Below are positions 31,877-44,137 of a stretch of DNA of 64,000 nucleotides, piece by piece. Under the pieces are notes generated by a model that had not been told where the DNA came from, did not search any database, and saw only the letters and a program-made list of their open reading frames with translations. Source of the DNA: Gigantopelta aegis. Lineage: Eukaryota; Mollusca; Gastropoda; Neomphalida; Peltospiridae. A program made the position numbers and the translations under genes. Position 1 is the stretch's first letter; the number at the start of each line of letters is the position of its first letter. The stretch covers positions 7,325,469 to 7,389,468 of the forward strand of contig NC_054701.1 in NCBI RefSeq assembly GCF_016097555.1, in the 5' to 3' direction.

Positions 31877-32794
31877 CAATCTGTGTTTGTATGTTGTATT
31901 AAATGTTGTCTTGGAAGGATGTGAATAAAGAGAAATCATCATCGGTAAAATAATGTAATTTCACAATCTGATTGAATTTGGATCCTACGTCCACTCTGCC
32001 TTGTAGGACCCCTAAGTAGATCTGATATTAGCCAGTGTCATGTCATATCAAGATGATCTTTGTGAGCAATCATTCTGAATGTTGTGCTCCTGGCAGGTTG
32101 ATGCAGTGTTTGACAAATGTCTGAAAACGTCACTAACCCTCACAAAAGCTTTGGCTAGTGCAATATGTATTACAGTTTGGTGATAATGTTAATAATTTCC
32201 ACTGTCCCATACCAAATATTCAGTAGCAAAGACCGAGGACTAGTGGATTTATCGAAACTGGAATTTTATTCCAGTGGGTGGTGGTCAAAAGAAATATCAC
32301 ATGGGGTCTTAATTCACTAAACTCACATTCTTGCAGTGGCGTGCAAAAAGACTTGCAATGATGATGTGATGCTTCTTAAGAACTTGTGTGAATTAGGTTG
32401 CTGGAAAAGAAAATTAATATTTGTTTAATGACACATCATAAACACTGGATCAACTAATGGACTTCTCCAAGACAGAATGGACAGTGGAATCTGACTTTTT
32501 ATTCAGATTGATATAAATAGGCAACATAAATAATAAACTGGTGCTTGAGGCCCAAAACAGTGTCTAGCACTCTTAGTTCTGTGATGTCATCACATTCCAT
32601 AGAAAACAATATGCAATTGTTATGCATTGTTTAATCTTTCTCCGTCTACCTGATATTGGAGTGCGAAACATCAAAACACCTGTTTCTTACACATAAGAAT
32701 TAAATATATTTGATCCTTTTATAACTAAAATTAATACTATAAACAAGACAATTTTAACTAAAGCTATTGTGCAATATATTTTTTAAGAAGATTA
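31877..32794. other. No gene recognised
   Basis: Nothing that I can support. Confidence 0.5.
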
Positions 32795-33150
32795 AAGGGA
32801 AACACTTTTAATGACTTATGTTATATATTCAATACATTTTCTTGTTTAGAATATTAGCATCGTTATATTCAGTATGTTTCTTATTGGTCTAATGTTTTTT
32901 GTAGCCCTAACTGGATTTACCTCTCGATAATTTTATACATACCGGTATGAAAAAAAATGATATAGTAAAAAAACAAAATGACGTTTGAACTACTACAAAC
33001 ACTGGGCTGATCGGAAATACGTAGAATATATATGGACACTGATATTCGAAATAAGAAAATGTCTTTACTATGTAATATTAGTTGTTAAAAAGGGTCCGTT
33101 AGTGAGGAATATGTTTAAGATGAAAGCCAACTCAAGACAGTCAGGTTAAC
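32795..33150 (+). mobile_element. MITE R1, diverged copy
   Basis: ACATTTTCTTGTTTAGAATA, TTCAGTATGTTTCTTATTGG and GTTAAAAAGGGTCCGTTAGT align in order with R1 at 6167-6503. The termini are decayed. Confidence 0.6.
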
Positions 33151-33404
33151 TGCGTTAGGAGTTCTTAAAATATCAATTCCAATGTGTTAAATTGTCTTTT
33201 GGTGTGAGTGTTAACCGTTTCATTAATTTACTGCAACGAGAATTACTCACGAAGACAACAGTTGGAATTACCATATGGTTAAAAATATCTTCGTACATAC
33301 CAAAGTGGGACGTAAAATTTTGATGTCATATGATGATGCCATCAATTGGCATACTACAACCTTACAGGAACGTCAACCAAGATGAGCTGAGTGATATAAA
33401 TTAT

Positions 33405-33575
33405 GGGTAATAAATAAGATATTAAACTCGCAAACCATTTCGTATCATGCTTATGTCTCTCGTAAAATAATTTTCATTGTTACTCGCTAAAGCTTGTGAC
33501 AGTTTTAAAGTTATTTCACTCAGGACATAAACACGATACGAAATGGAAGCTTGTTTAATATCCTATAAATATGTG
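33405..33575. mobile_element. Hairpin MITE related to 28676-28843
   Basis: AGATATTAAACTCGCAAACC, ATTTCGTATCATGCTTATGT and the inverse ACATAAACACGATACGAAAT, TTGTTTAATATCCT. The central CTCGCTAAAGCTTGTGAC matches the centre of the 28.7-kb element. Confidence 0.8.
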
Positions 33576-35149
33576 CCAACAGCAAATTATCTGCCCTTTA
33601 TACATTATGCACATTATTCATGCAGTAGCACTACCAGTGTATTTCTTCTTTTTTAAAAGTATATTTTAAACTATTTTAATTCACTACCGGTATTCTTTTC
33701 AGTTATATGGTTGTCAGTCAACAAAAATGGTAAATAAGAAGTAAATAAAGTAATAAACACCAAAATGTATTTGCATTTGTTTATGAAATTCTTTCCAGTA
33801 ATAATCAAGATGTGGTCTCCAAAACTTGAACAAAGTCACTATGTTTATTTATTTATTTTAAAAAGGTATTTATGTCTTGATGCTATACACGGGTATGTAT
33901 GATCTGTGGTGTCTTCGGAGGACGAGTGATCTTGAGCAAGTTGACTGGTACCATTGTCCTCTATCACATCACATTTTTCGAATGTTCGGCACAAAAACCA
34001 GTCTAACATGTGACCATGATTGCTCACCTTCCTGAACACAGGCCAGTCTACATTTTGTATAGCTAGTTTTGTTACTATTTTTCTTGGGGTTTTTTTCTAC
34101 TTTTACTTTGTGTATAAGCCAAAAACATTTACTGTATTTTGTTCAACAAAACTACATGTAAATCACTAATCAAATGGGAGTACAAAATGGCATCTACATG
34201 CAATCAAAGAACGAAACATAAACAGCTGATATTATTGTGTCAAATAAAATGGACAGTTGAATAAAGTATATAAATAATCTTTGCAGCTAGGCATTTACAC
34301 AAAAATAAATCTTACATTTAGATAATTTGTCCTAGCATGGTTTTTTGGCTTTGATTAAATGGAAAATACTTTGATTCAGACTTGACTTTGAGATGAAAGA
34401 AGAATGTAATTGTTCTATAGTACTATTTATTCAATGTATATATACATGTACATGTATTGGTGTTTAAATAACATAATCTAGTCTGTGATGTTCAATGCAT
34501 ATCAGCTTATATGTACATGTGTATTATATTCAAATTATTAAATATATTACGTGATAATACGGGTGTTTGTTGTTGTTGGGGGGAGGGGTTGAGGGGGTGT
34601 TAGAATTTAATTTTTAAACCTTTATATTTTATTGGGTTTATTATGATAAATAATGTGTTACTTTTCAGTCTGGGGTTGTGTTTTTTTGGCAAAATCTGGG
34701 GCCAGTATACATAAATGTACCTTGTAAGGATGTGGTCCAGAGCAAAAGAGGCAGAACAAAATATGTTTTTAGGCCAGATACTTTTGCGAACAAATAATAC
34801 TGGTAGGGATATAACAAAATTTAAGGTGAAATAATAATAATATTCTCAAATATATTTCAACAGATTAATCATTATTATTTAATTAAGAATAAAATAGAGC
34901 ACTTCTCAGATTTGATGGGGTGTCGCTATCTCCTAGAACACACAGAGATTTACAAAACTGTTTAGTTTACCATTGCTATAGTGCTGGTCAAGATCCAAAA
35001 TGATTCCCGATACTGAAACTTCCTGATAGGACGAGACATTATCTTTTTTATACAAGTATATATATTCCATGCCAAAATATTGTCAGACTACTTCAGAAAG
35101 GAAAGAATGCAACATCCGAGTACATTTTTAACTATTATGGCTATTTGAG
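33576..35149. other. No gene recognised
   Basis: AT-rich. A minus-strand frame at 33845-34039 has no family features and no clear splice context. Confidence 0.5.
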
Positions 35150-35395
35150 GTTAACATGGTTTGGACATTTGGCCAAGAAAGGAAAGCTGCTGCTGCTGTT
35201 GCACAAGCTACTCTTTACCAAGAAAGCAAGGAATGTTTTATTTGCACTTTCTCATTGGCAGGACTACATACTAGTCTTTGTGGTGTCAGCCTTGCAGCAC
35301 TGGTTGGAATGGGACAAAAAGATGGAGTGCATCAAAGATTGGTTTTTGCAACCAGTTGCATCGTAAGCAAGCATTATTTCACTGAGCTACATCCT
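35150..35395 (-). mobile_element. Old SINE-A
   Basis: Aligns loosely to the SINE-A minus strand: GCTACTCTTTACCAAGAAAG, TTTTATTTGCACTTTCTC, CAGCACTGGTTGGAATG and a decayed head CTGAGCTACATCC. Confidence 0.5.
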
Positions 35396-35436
35396 CCACC
35401 CCACCCCGAAAATATTTCATCAAAAAGCACAGCAAA

Positions 35437-35788
35437 ATAGTTTACTATTAGTGATACAGCAATGTTTTTATTTGTGAAATAACACATGGATATAAATAGT
35501 TTACTATTAGTGATGCAGCAATGTTTTTATTTGTGAAATAACACATGGATATAAATAGTTTACTATTAGTGTTAAGCAATGTTTTTATTTGTGAAATAAC
35601 ACATGGATATAAATAGTTTACTATTAGTGATGCAGCAATGTTTTTATTTGTGAAATAACACATGGATATAAATAGTTTACTATTAGTGTTACAGCAATGT
35701 TTTTATTTGTGAAATAACACATGGATATAAATAGTTTACTATTAGTGATGCAGCAATGTTTTTATTTGTGAAATAACACATGGATATG
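35437..35788. repeat. 59-bp tandem repeat, six copies
   Basis: ATAGTTTACTATTAGTG recurs at 35437, 35496, 35555, 35613, 35672 and 35731. Each copy contains AATGTTTTTATTTGTG and AACACATGGATATAA. The copies are almost identical, so the array is recent. Confidence 0.95.
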
Positions 35789-35849
35789 ACCCAACACTGT
35801 CTTTGGTTAGATCTTCAAGGCAGATTGGAAGTAAGATCTTACATCAAAG

Positions 35850-36026
35850 AAAGAAATCTTTTATATGCACCACCCACAGACAGAATAGCACATGCCACAG
35901 CCTTTGATGTACCAGTCGTGATGCACTGGTTGGAGCGAGAAATAGCCCAATGGGGCCCACCGACGGGGATCGATCCATCATCCCACACCGAGCGAGCACT
36001 ATACCACTGGGCTACATCCCACCCAT
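35850..36026 (-). mobile_element. SINE-A, head half
   Basis: Minus strand: TAGCCCAGTGGTATAGTGC (box A), GGATCGATCCCCGTCGG (box B), TGGGCTATTTCTCGCTCC. The tail is missing, and the element borders the 59-bp array. Confidence 0.8.
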
Positions 36027-37595
36027 AATCTTACACCAATTAGACTGAATTTCTAGATGTACATGTATTCTAAAAAAAGAGTACAGCTGCATTTTAACTT
36101 GTCTGAATTAATCCCAAATGCCTGGAGTGGGGGTGGTTGGAAGGGATAAATAAAACTAGAAACACATTGTCATAAATATTTTATTTTTGCATCATGTTTC
36201 ATTTGAATTAAAGGTTAATTAAACCTAAAGAACATTGCAAAAGGCACAGTGTTCTACGAGATGTATGTACAAGTGGAGCAGCAGTTTGCTAAACTACCCT
36301 AAAATACAGTGAGCTGTGTGTATATCCATTCACAGTGTATAACTGATAGAACTGTACATTTCGAAGAAAAACAAAAACATTTTCTAATGCCAATAAATAT
36401 CCTGATGGAAAGAAATAAAGGATCACACAGATAGTAACAAGAAATAATGACTGCATCAAAAATCAATTCATATTATCAGAAGTTGACTGGGAACATATAG
36501 GCATCACATGCAACACTACAGACATCCAATCCCACGTTACAACATGGTATCAAATACAGACATTATTACACTAGCTGTGAATTAAACTTGGTCTGCAATT
36601 TGATGGGTTCCGTTATTTCTTTCCATCAGTATATTCTTTCATATCATTTTATTCATAAATGTGACAAAACAGACGGACAGTAATAAAGCCCGAATATCAG
36701 CACTGAACAGACTGAACAGAAAAACGTCCGCTAGACTGGTTTATGTACTGCATGGTAAACCAAATGGCCACTTCAGGAACCAATCAAATAGTTCACGAAC
36801 GCCAGCAACAACTTTGGGTCTACATACTGCATTAACTTGTGTATAATGATGAAGTGATATTTGTGCTTTACGGCAAATAGCTGGTGTTACCTGACCAAAG
36901 ATGTAAAAAATCACTCATTTAATCCATAATTTCAAGGATGAATGTAGGGGCAGATAACCATGGTAACACTACTGTTATACTGAACTGCAACGAAACACAT
37001 TATAGAAAATATGTTAACAGAAACCTCCTTGGAAACACAAGGCAATTATACACACATACATTGTACTAGCATTAGTTAGTGGTGTAGTGCAAGAAGCAAT
37101 TGACCCATCAAGACTTGCCACACTATTTTAGTATTTTAAGGATGTGACCATTAAAGAGACTTATCAGTGCTGACATTCACTTCTTTAAATCTGTAAATCT
37201 GCTAAGTTGTCATCTCAGTTAAGCAGTCAGATGTCAAAATGTCATCTTATACAATCGCAAATCATTTATGTTTAAATTAACTTATAACGGAAATTTTGAA
37301 TGTCTCTTTTTATATTTCCTAACATGGTTGGCTGATGCAGGTGATACCATATTTCAAAAATAAGATTTGATTCACTTGGTATCAATCACTCGGGTCAACA
37401 CTAACAGCCTTGTGCAGCAGGGTTTTTAGCAGGTTTCTTCTTTAATTAGTGTCTATCTTGCACAGACACAAAATGCTTATTATTTTGTCAAATTATGGCC
37501 ACAGCCAAAATGAAGAACCTTGTACGAAAATGGGACAAAAGCAGGAGCTTTCTATCAACTTCAAAACTTTCCAACTCATCCTTCATATTTGACTT
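36027..37595. other. No gene recognised
   Basis: AT-rich sequence that may be GRIP 3' flanking or UTR sequence. No element defined. Confidence 0.45.
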
Positions 37596-37666
37596 CAATA
37601 CTAGAATAATGAATGAATGAATGAATGAATGTTTAACGACACCCCAGCACGGCAATACTAGAATAA
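37596..37666 (-). mobile_element. 43-bp LINE-tail insertion with a perfect 14-bp target duplication
   Basis: CAATACTAGAATAA occurs at 37596-37609 and 37653-37666. Between them the minus strand holds only GTGCTGGGGTGTCGTTAAAC preceded by CC and followed by (CATT)n. It is the most extreme 5' truncation of the LINE in the window and a clear product of target-primed reverse transcription. Confidence 0.9.
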
Positions 37667-37984
37667 GTACATTCACAAAAAAACACCAAAAAACCCACCT
37701 TTTCTATCTGTTGATGATCTATATAATACAAATGTATATTGTTTCCAAACATGTTTTGATGACAAGGTTTTCCTTTAAATGGAAATGATTAGCTTATGTG
37801 CATTATCATATGAATACCTGATATTCACTATAGGCCTACTCGGCTAATGATGCTAGAGAGAATTGTAAAATCAGACTTGATTGCTGAAAAGCAAAAAATT
37901 TACAAAAGGTAAGTAAATTATCACACTTATTTAAAATGTTCAGCCTCAAAGCCTTAACTAATATTAATACTGCTGGAATTTTAC

Positions 37985-38250
37985 AAGTTTGCTCTGTTTA
38001 ATGACACCACTAGAGCACATTGATTTATTAATCATTGGTTACTGAATGCGATATTTGGTAATTTTAACATAGTCTTAGAGATGAAACCAAGTATATTTTT
38101 CCATTAGTAGCAAGGGATCTTTTATATGCACCGTCCCACAGACAGGATAGCACATACCACGGCCTTTGATATGTCAGTCGTGGTGCACTGCCTAGAGCAA
38201 TAAATAGCCCAATGGGCCCACCGACGGGGATCAAGCCTAGACTGACTATG
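37985..38250 (-). mobile_element. SINE-A with type I tail
   Basis: Minus strand: GGATC(AA)GCCTAG region near CCCCGTCGGTGGGCCCATTG, GGCCGTGGTATGTGCTATCC, GATCCCTTGCTACTAATGG and the tail AATCAATGTGCTCTAGTGG, GTCATTAAACAGAGCAAAC. Confidence 0.85.
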
Positions 38251-38743
38251 CTTAACAGTTTTTATGCTGTTAATCAAAAATGGCTTGGAAAAAACGCACA
38301 ACTTTATACGCTACCAACTTTTTGAGCAAAAAAGCCACATCACTCTGTCCGTCAACCCTAATCTGATTCTTCACTGCAGCTTTCAACATATAACACATTT
38401 TAACACCATCTCAAGCCAAATCACATGAGCAACACCAAAGTCTACTCTCAGACATTGTAAACACTTAAATAAAGTTCTGTAGAAAACAAAATATATTTAC
38501 AATATACTAATATATCGCAGCATAGATAAATACATTGACTATTTAACAAATCTATTTTCATCACTAGTTCTGCACAGGTGTAATGTATTAGCACCAGAGA
38601 ATTTGTAGCACCAGAAAACGAACTACATCTGCCAAGTTATCATGAACAGACTAGAAAACGTAATTCTTTGAAAATGAACATCATTACATAACACTGGTAT
38701 AAGAACCAGGAGAAATAAATGTTGGAATATATGATTTGTTTAT
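38251..38743. other. No gene recognised
   Basis: Nothing that I can support. Confidence 0.5.
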
Positions 38744-39499
38744 TTAAAAGGTCTATCCTGAGTTCGCTGCTTTGTAAGAGGTTTCCGACTAATAAAATAT
38801 TTTAACAACTAAAATTACATATTAAAATTAAAATATATTTTCTTGTTTAGAATATATCAGTGTCTGTATATTCAATGTGTTTCTGATTATCCTAATACTT
38901 GTAAGTAACTTAAACTGGATTTGGTCTCCAAATAGTATTGTACATACGAAAAATATATAGAGATTATTAAACAAGTTTGTGTGTCGTACCAATTTCTGTA
39001 TAGCCTGAGTGAAAGTGAGGGTAATACATGAATCCTGACATGAGTTTTGTCAAATCAGTACACCTAACACGCGAGTGTAATAATTTCTTTATTATCCATA
39101 TTATTATTGTTGTTTTCTTTATGAATAACAAGATCCAACTCAAAATGTTTCAGCCACAACTAGAAGGAGACGACGAAATGGTGTCATATTTTAAATGCAC
39201 AGACTGAGCTAGGACTGGGAAAGCAATGTCATGTTATGACGTCGCTTCCCACAATTACGTCATTACACTTGTTATTACACGTGTGCTTCGTATGATTATT
39301 ATTAACTCAGTTATGTTGAACCATGTGGATAATAAATATTAGTTTTACCTAGTCCAAACACTATGATACTCAGAAACACATTTAGTAAACAGCCATTAAT
39401 ATTTTATGCAAAAAAAAAAAAATGTAACTAGTCGTTAAAGTTTGTCTGAAAGTCGACAACATCTTAATAATGACAGAAAACCAGGGACAGTCCCTTTAA
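38744..39499 (+). mobile_element. MITE R1 interrupted by MITE R2
   Basis: The left end TTAAAAGGTCTATCCTGAG and the right end AGGGACAGTCCCTTTAA are R1. The two parts (38744-38956, 39337-39499) follow the order of the copy at 6167-6503, separated by R2. Confidence 0.75.
38957..39336 (+). mobile_element. MITE R2, uninterrupted copy
   Basis: Begins TAGAGATTATTAAACAAGT and ends CATGTGGATAATAAA. The inner TTTCAGCCACAACTAGAAGG shows the empty Tc1 target of the copy at 20839-23183. Confidence 0.8.
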
Positions 39500-39549
39500 T
39501 GCTCCCACCAGACCTGGCTAAATATATTTATTTACAATGAGTGCTGGAT

Positions 39550-39706
39550 TAGAACTGTTCCAAAATTGATCACATGAAGGTCGGGGTAGGAGACACTGTT
39601 ATTTTTGTTTTATGCCTGGTGGGCCTTCCACATTTCCCCCTATGGTTATAATAAATGTTTATTTAAAAAAGCATGCTGTTCTCACATGATCAATTTTGGA
39701 ACAGCC
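39550..39706. mobile_element. Small inverted-repeat element
   Basis: CTGTTCCAAAATTGATCACA at the left and TGATCAATTTTGGAACAG at the right, about 155 bp in total. Confidence 0.65.
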
Positions 39707-39735
39707 TTTGACATTTTATACATTTAGCGGTTTTA

Positions 39736-39922
39736 ACTATAGTCCATCCCATCATTCTATACAAATATTTTTTGTAAATAATTTCAGTAAAGTAAAAGTG
39801 TTTTAAAAATAACAAAAACATACTATTTTTGTGTGCCATTTACCAATTGATTGGTTCAGAAATAAATAAATTGTAGTAAATTGCATAGTATGAAAAAAGG
39901 CGTCCCTGTGGAATGGACTATA
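39736..39922 (+). mobile_element. MITE R4
   Basis: Ends CTATAGTCCATCCCA and TGGAATGGACTATAG, with AAATAAATTGTAGTAAATT inside, as at 8753-8982. Confidence 0.65.
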
Positions 39923-40917
39923 GACCTGAATTCATACTAATTAAGGTCTAAAAACAAGTTGTGTTTTAAGGATCATGCCAAAAATTAGGTTAGGTTGGCT
40001 ACAGATCCATATGAACTGTTATGAATGTACTGGCCTACATATAAAAAAATTAGAAAAAGAAAAGCTTTGCCTTTTTTTCTAGGTAGGGCAAGGTTGTAAA
40101 AAAATGTCTCTTTTTAAACAATAACATTCAAATAATCTTCCTTCTTCATTCTACCAGAACCTGTCTATTAATGTCACTTAAATATATACAAATACTGGTC
40201 TTTGGAAGCAGGTGACTTGTCAGATTAATTTATATCAATTTGTAAAATTCAGATGGTTTTTATACAAGATGTCATTTAGACAAGTGGTTGATAAACACAG
40301 TTTAAATAAAAGACACATGGTTGTTATATTATACATGTATTGAACAACCAAAGAAAAAATAAATAATTTAATATATATATATCATTATAAATTTAATTTG
40401 AAAAATAAGATTGTCAAAACTGGTCTAAAATGTTCACAAGACTGATGACTTTAATACACACAAAGGTTACCACAATATACAGGCCTTCTTATGACATTAG
40501 TATTTTCATTATTACTACTACATGTATATAATCCCTTCCAAGACACACCGATGCTTTATGAAATTCATTCATATCATTGTTCTCATTGTACTGATGATGC
40601 AAGTATATAGTAACACACAATTTAACTCGTAACAAAATTTAGGTGGTGGTGTTTTTGTTTAATAAGATTATGTAGAGAACAAAGTATTGTTCTAGATTTT
40701 CTTGACATGGTAACCTGAATGACCAGTCTTGACTTATTTCAATGGCTGCCTTGGTAGAAGTATATGTTACCTGTCTGTGTTAAAACACACCATAAAGTAT
40801 CACTTACTGCTATTTAAGTATGTGTGGTGGCAACAGATTTATTCACTCACACTAGAGGCCAAATGTCTAAGTGATCAATAAAAATGTGTTGAGTTGTCTT
40901 TAAATAGTCACTTCCTT
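39923..40917. other. No gene recognised
   Basis: Nothing that I can support. Confidence 0.5.
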
Positions 40918-41213
40918 TAAATTTAATGACATACTCAACACATTTTAATTATGGTTATATGGCATTGGACATATAATAAAAGAAGAAACCTGATGCTGCC
41001 AGGCAATTGGCTACCCTTCCTGATCAATTAGCAGTAAGGTATCTTTTATATGCAGCATCCCACAGATATGATAGTACACACCATGGCCTTTATTATGCCA
41101 GTTGTGGAGCACTGGATGGAATGAGAAGTAGCCCAGTAGGCTCACCGAAGGAGATCGATGCTAAACTGATGGTGCATCAAGCAGCACTTTACCATATGGC
41201 TACATCCTGACCC
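40918..41213 (-). mobile_element. SINE-A with type II tail, diverged
   Basis: Minus strand: TAGCCATATGGTAAAGTGC (box A), GAGATCG-type box B region, ACCATGGTGTGTACTATC, AAAAGATACCTTACTGC and AATTAAAATGTGTTGAGTA. Confidence 0.75.
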
Positions 41214-41509
41214 CTTCCTTTAAAGACAGGGGGTTTTGATACAAGGTGCCCTTTATAGCAGGTCCTAAATAACCAATCTATCATATGAAAATGTATCTTT
41301 TTGAGCAAATATTTTCTCTTTCTGAATAAACATTCAGAATTCTTATCAGTGTCAACCTAACATTCTACACTAAACAAAATTAATTTAATCTCATATATAC
41401 CAAACTTATATATTTGAAAAAATAAAATATGTGCATGAAATTAGTCATCACATACTGCTTACTAAAAATATGATCTAACAGGGCCAAATTTACAAAACCT
41501 GTTTTTCTT

Positions 41510-41605
41510 AAAGGAAATGTTTTATTTAACGACATACTCAACACTGTTTTTCTTAAAGGAAATGTTTTATTTAACGACGTACTCAACACTGTTTTTCTTA
41601 AAGGC
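41510..41605 (-). repeat. Duplicated SINE-tail scrap
   Basis: AAAGGAAATGTTTTATTTAA followed by CGAC(A/G)TACTCAACACTG occurs twice with a 51-bp period. It is the terminal part of the type II tail. Confidence 0.6.
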
Positions 41606-43432
41606 AGGTGATTAAGATTTGTAAATGTATGTACATGTAGTTACATGTATGTAAGACAAGAACAGGCTTTGTAAAATCCACCCACAGTCAAACCTAAGCT
41701 CTGATGATCGACAACCACATAATTAAAATATAGCACCAAATACAAAAGGGAAGACTTTGAAAAACGATATTATTATATGCAATTTTACAGCCAACTAATA
41801 TTCACAACCTAAGTATTTACAGCCAAGAAATGTACACACATCTTTAAAATATACAAATGTACAAAATATTTTTTTAGCTCTTTTTTTTCACAATATAAAA
41901 AGCAAGGAAATGTACCGGTTACTAACTGGGGACTAAACTGACAAAGCTCTCTTAAGCTCTTTTAAGCTCACTTAAACATCACATCGTCCATGCAAGTCTT
42001 TCTGCATAGTTGTGGGAGTTTAATGCAGTGTTTAAAATAAGTAGTTGTCCGTTTGTCCTGACAAGTGAAAATCTGCTCGGAAAACGAAATGTACCTTGGT
42101 GGTTGTTCAGTGGACAAGCAAAAATGTTCAATCAAGTTTCATTTTGAGCATTGAAAAACATCGTCCTTGTACTTAAATAAAACAAACTATTTATTTGGCA
42201 AGTGAACATATTGTCGGACAAGTCGATTTCTAGATTTGTTTGTCTGGTGGACTAGTGAAAAATTCTGCTTATTTCTATCACTGGTTTAATGTATTAGGCC
42301 CAAGCTTCATCAGTAATATCTATTCTGCTCAACAAGTTGTCATGAGAGATGTGAAATTTTTTGTTAAAAAGGTTACCAAAAACAAATAACATTTTATATA
42401 AAATAAAGCAAGGCTTGAAATTAATTGGAAACAAGAGTCACAATACACAATATGCTTTCTGATAACTGGGTTCATAAGCAGCTTTGCTTTATACAGCTAT
42501 AGAATTTACATCAATATCGATGTTTTAGAATTGCTTCTCAATTTCTAGCTTTTGCTTCAAGACTTAGAGTATTATCACATGCCCCTATACCACTAAGGTG
42601 TCAGGCATTTTGCTTCAAGATTAAAGTTTGAAAACCAAAGATGCTCACCACCCGACAAAATGAAATTCGAGCTTGGTAATGCTTAAGATTTTTATTTGTT
42701 TCACTTTTTAAAAAATTAGACGGCTCTATCTGTAGGTGTCTGCTCATAACAACTTTGTCTCATGTGGATTGTTTTTCAAAGATTTATATTTTCTTTTACA
42801 ACAAGAAGCAATCTGCATATAGATATAGCTACTTCCAGGTAAATACAAATTGAGCACTGAATAGTATGTACAACAGATGTGTACTTGAAATAGTGGTTGC
42901 TATTTTTGTTTCTAAAACTATCCACAGAACAGAAATTACCAGCATTTAATGAACACAGTGGCAATAATTTAATGTGTATGAATAAATTACATGACTGACT
43001 ATTTTCACCAGTTGATTAGAAGGTAATGACTTACAAAGTTTTCAGTGATTCAACATTTGGCAGTAATGACTTAGATTTTTAGTGTCACTTGAAAAACACT
43101 GTAATGACTTATTAATATAATGTCTTAGTAATCTGACTGGCCACACAACAATGTCTTCAGACACTTTCATTGATGATCACATGGCAACATCTTACGCAAT
43201 TTTCACCAACGGAACACAATACTACATTGTAACTACATAATGTCTTATTTATTTTGTGAACTGATTGTGAATGACAATGTTTTACATACCTGTAATTCCT
43301 TAAAACAATTCCTAACAATTAAACATGTAGAAATAATGTTTAGTTTTCACTAGCGAAAAACATTATATGACGACTGTCCATGTCTTTGAAAGTATTCACC
43401 AATGTCATGAATGACTATGTAATTACTTGCTA
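41606..43432. other. Probable GRIP 3' UTR or flank, no gene
   Basis: AT-rich. From about 42960 decayed versions of the 70-74-bp GRIP-tail repeat seem to continue (GATGACTTACAAAGTTTTCA-like words). The transcript end is not identified. Confidence 0.4.
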
Positions 43433-43990
43433 GCCCATGTTTCACAGTTTTCACAGACAAGTCACTAGTCTATGTTATTTCTGATAAATCCATTTGACTA
43501 CTGACCTTTTCAAACAGTTTTCACAAACAGGTCACAGGTTTGTGTTATTTCTGAGCAATCCATTTTCGAGACCAATGTCCGTTTCAAACAGGTTTGTGTA
43601 TTTCTGATGGGTCTTCTATTGACTGTGGTCCATTGCAAACAGTTTTTACAGAGTGGTCACTAGCCTGTTATTTCTGATGGAACCATTTTTAAGACTATTG
43701 TCCATTTCAAACCGTTTTCACTGACAGGTCACTGGTTTGTTTTATTTCTGATGGAACCATTTTTAAGACTATTGTCCATTTCAAACCGTTTTCACTGACA
43801 GGTCACAGGTTTGTGTTATTTCTGAGCAATCCATTTTGAAGACTATTATCCATGTTAAGCAGTTTTCTCAGACTGACCACAGGTTTGTGTTATTTCTGAT
43901 GGGTCTATTTGACAATTGTCCATTTCAAACAGTTTTTACGGATTGGTCACTAGCCTGTGTTATCTGTGATGGGTCTATCTGACTGTGTTC
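43433..43990 (-). repeat. 70-74-bp minisatellite spanning the GRIP stop codon
   Basis: Unit starts (CCATTTCAAACAG and variants) at 43433, 43505, 43579, 43630, 43702, 43776, 43850 and 43920 give periods of 70-74 bp with one 51-bp unit. The unit at 43920 contains the stop codon and the last about 20 GRIP codons. Confidence 0.85.
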
Positions 43991-44137
43991 CGTGTCCATG
44001 AGACAAGACTCGCGAGTTGCCCGACTGGCTCGCAGCAGTGGGTTCCTACAGATGACCAGTCTCAGTTTATTTCCTGCCTCAGCGATGAGCGGAATCGTCA
44101 GACAGCAGTCGAAGTCTCGCGTCCTCACCTTGTTCAC
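43925..44137 (-). CDS. GRIP1: GRIP last exon: PDZ7 end and repeat-derived tail
   Basis: [36 protein letters not shown], then a lineage-specific tail ending [14 protein letters not shown], stop TGA. The last about 20 codons and the stop are one unit of the minisatellite that continues into the 3' UTR. Confidence 0.93.
   Translation of the reverse strand: MNKVRTRDFDCCLTIPLIAEAGNKLRLVICRNPLLRASRATRESCLMDTEHSQIDPSQITQASDQSVKTV

Noticed and set aside
33845-34039. 64-codon minus-strand frame with an acidic stretch
   Set aside because: No recognised family, and it ends in AT-rich simple sequence.
35437-35788. Possible CRISPR-like repeat array
   Set aside because: Units are directly abutting without unique spacers; ordinary tandem repeat in an animal genome.
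35145-36028. Two frames around 35.1-36.0 kb
   Set aside because: They translate SINE-A copies and the 59-bp array.
43925-43933. GRIP C-terminus as a class I PDZ ligand
   Set aside because: The end is VKTV: position -2 is Lys, not Ser/Thr, so it does not fit class I.
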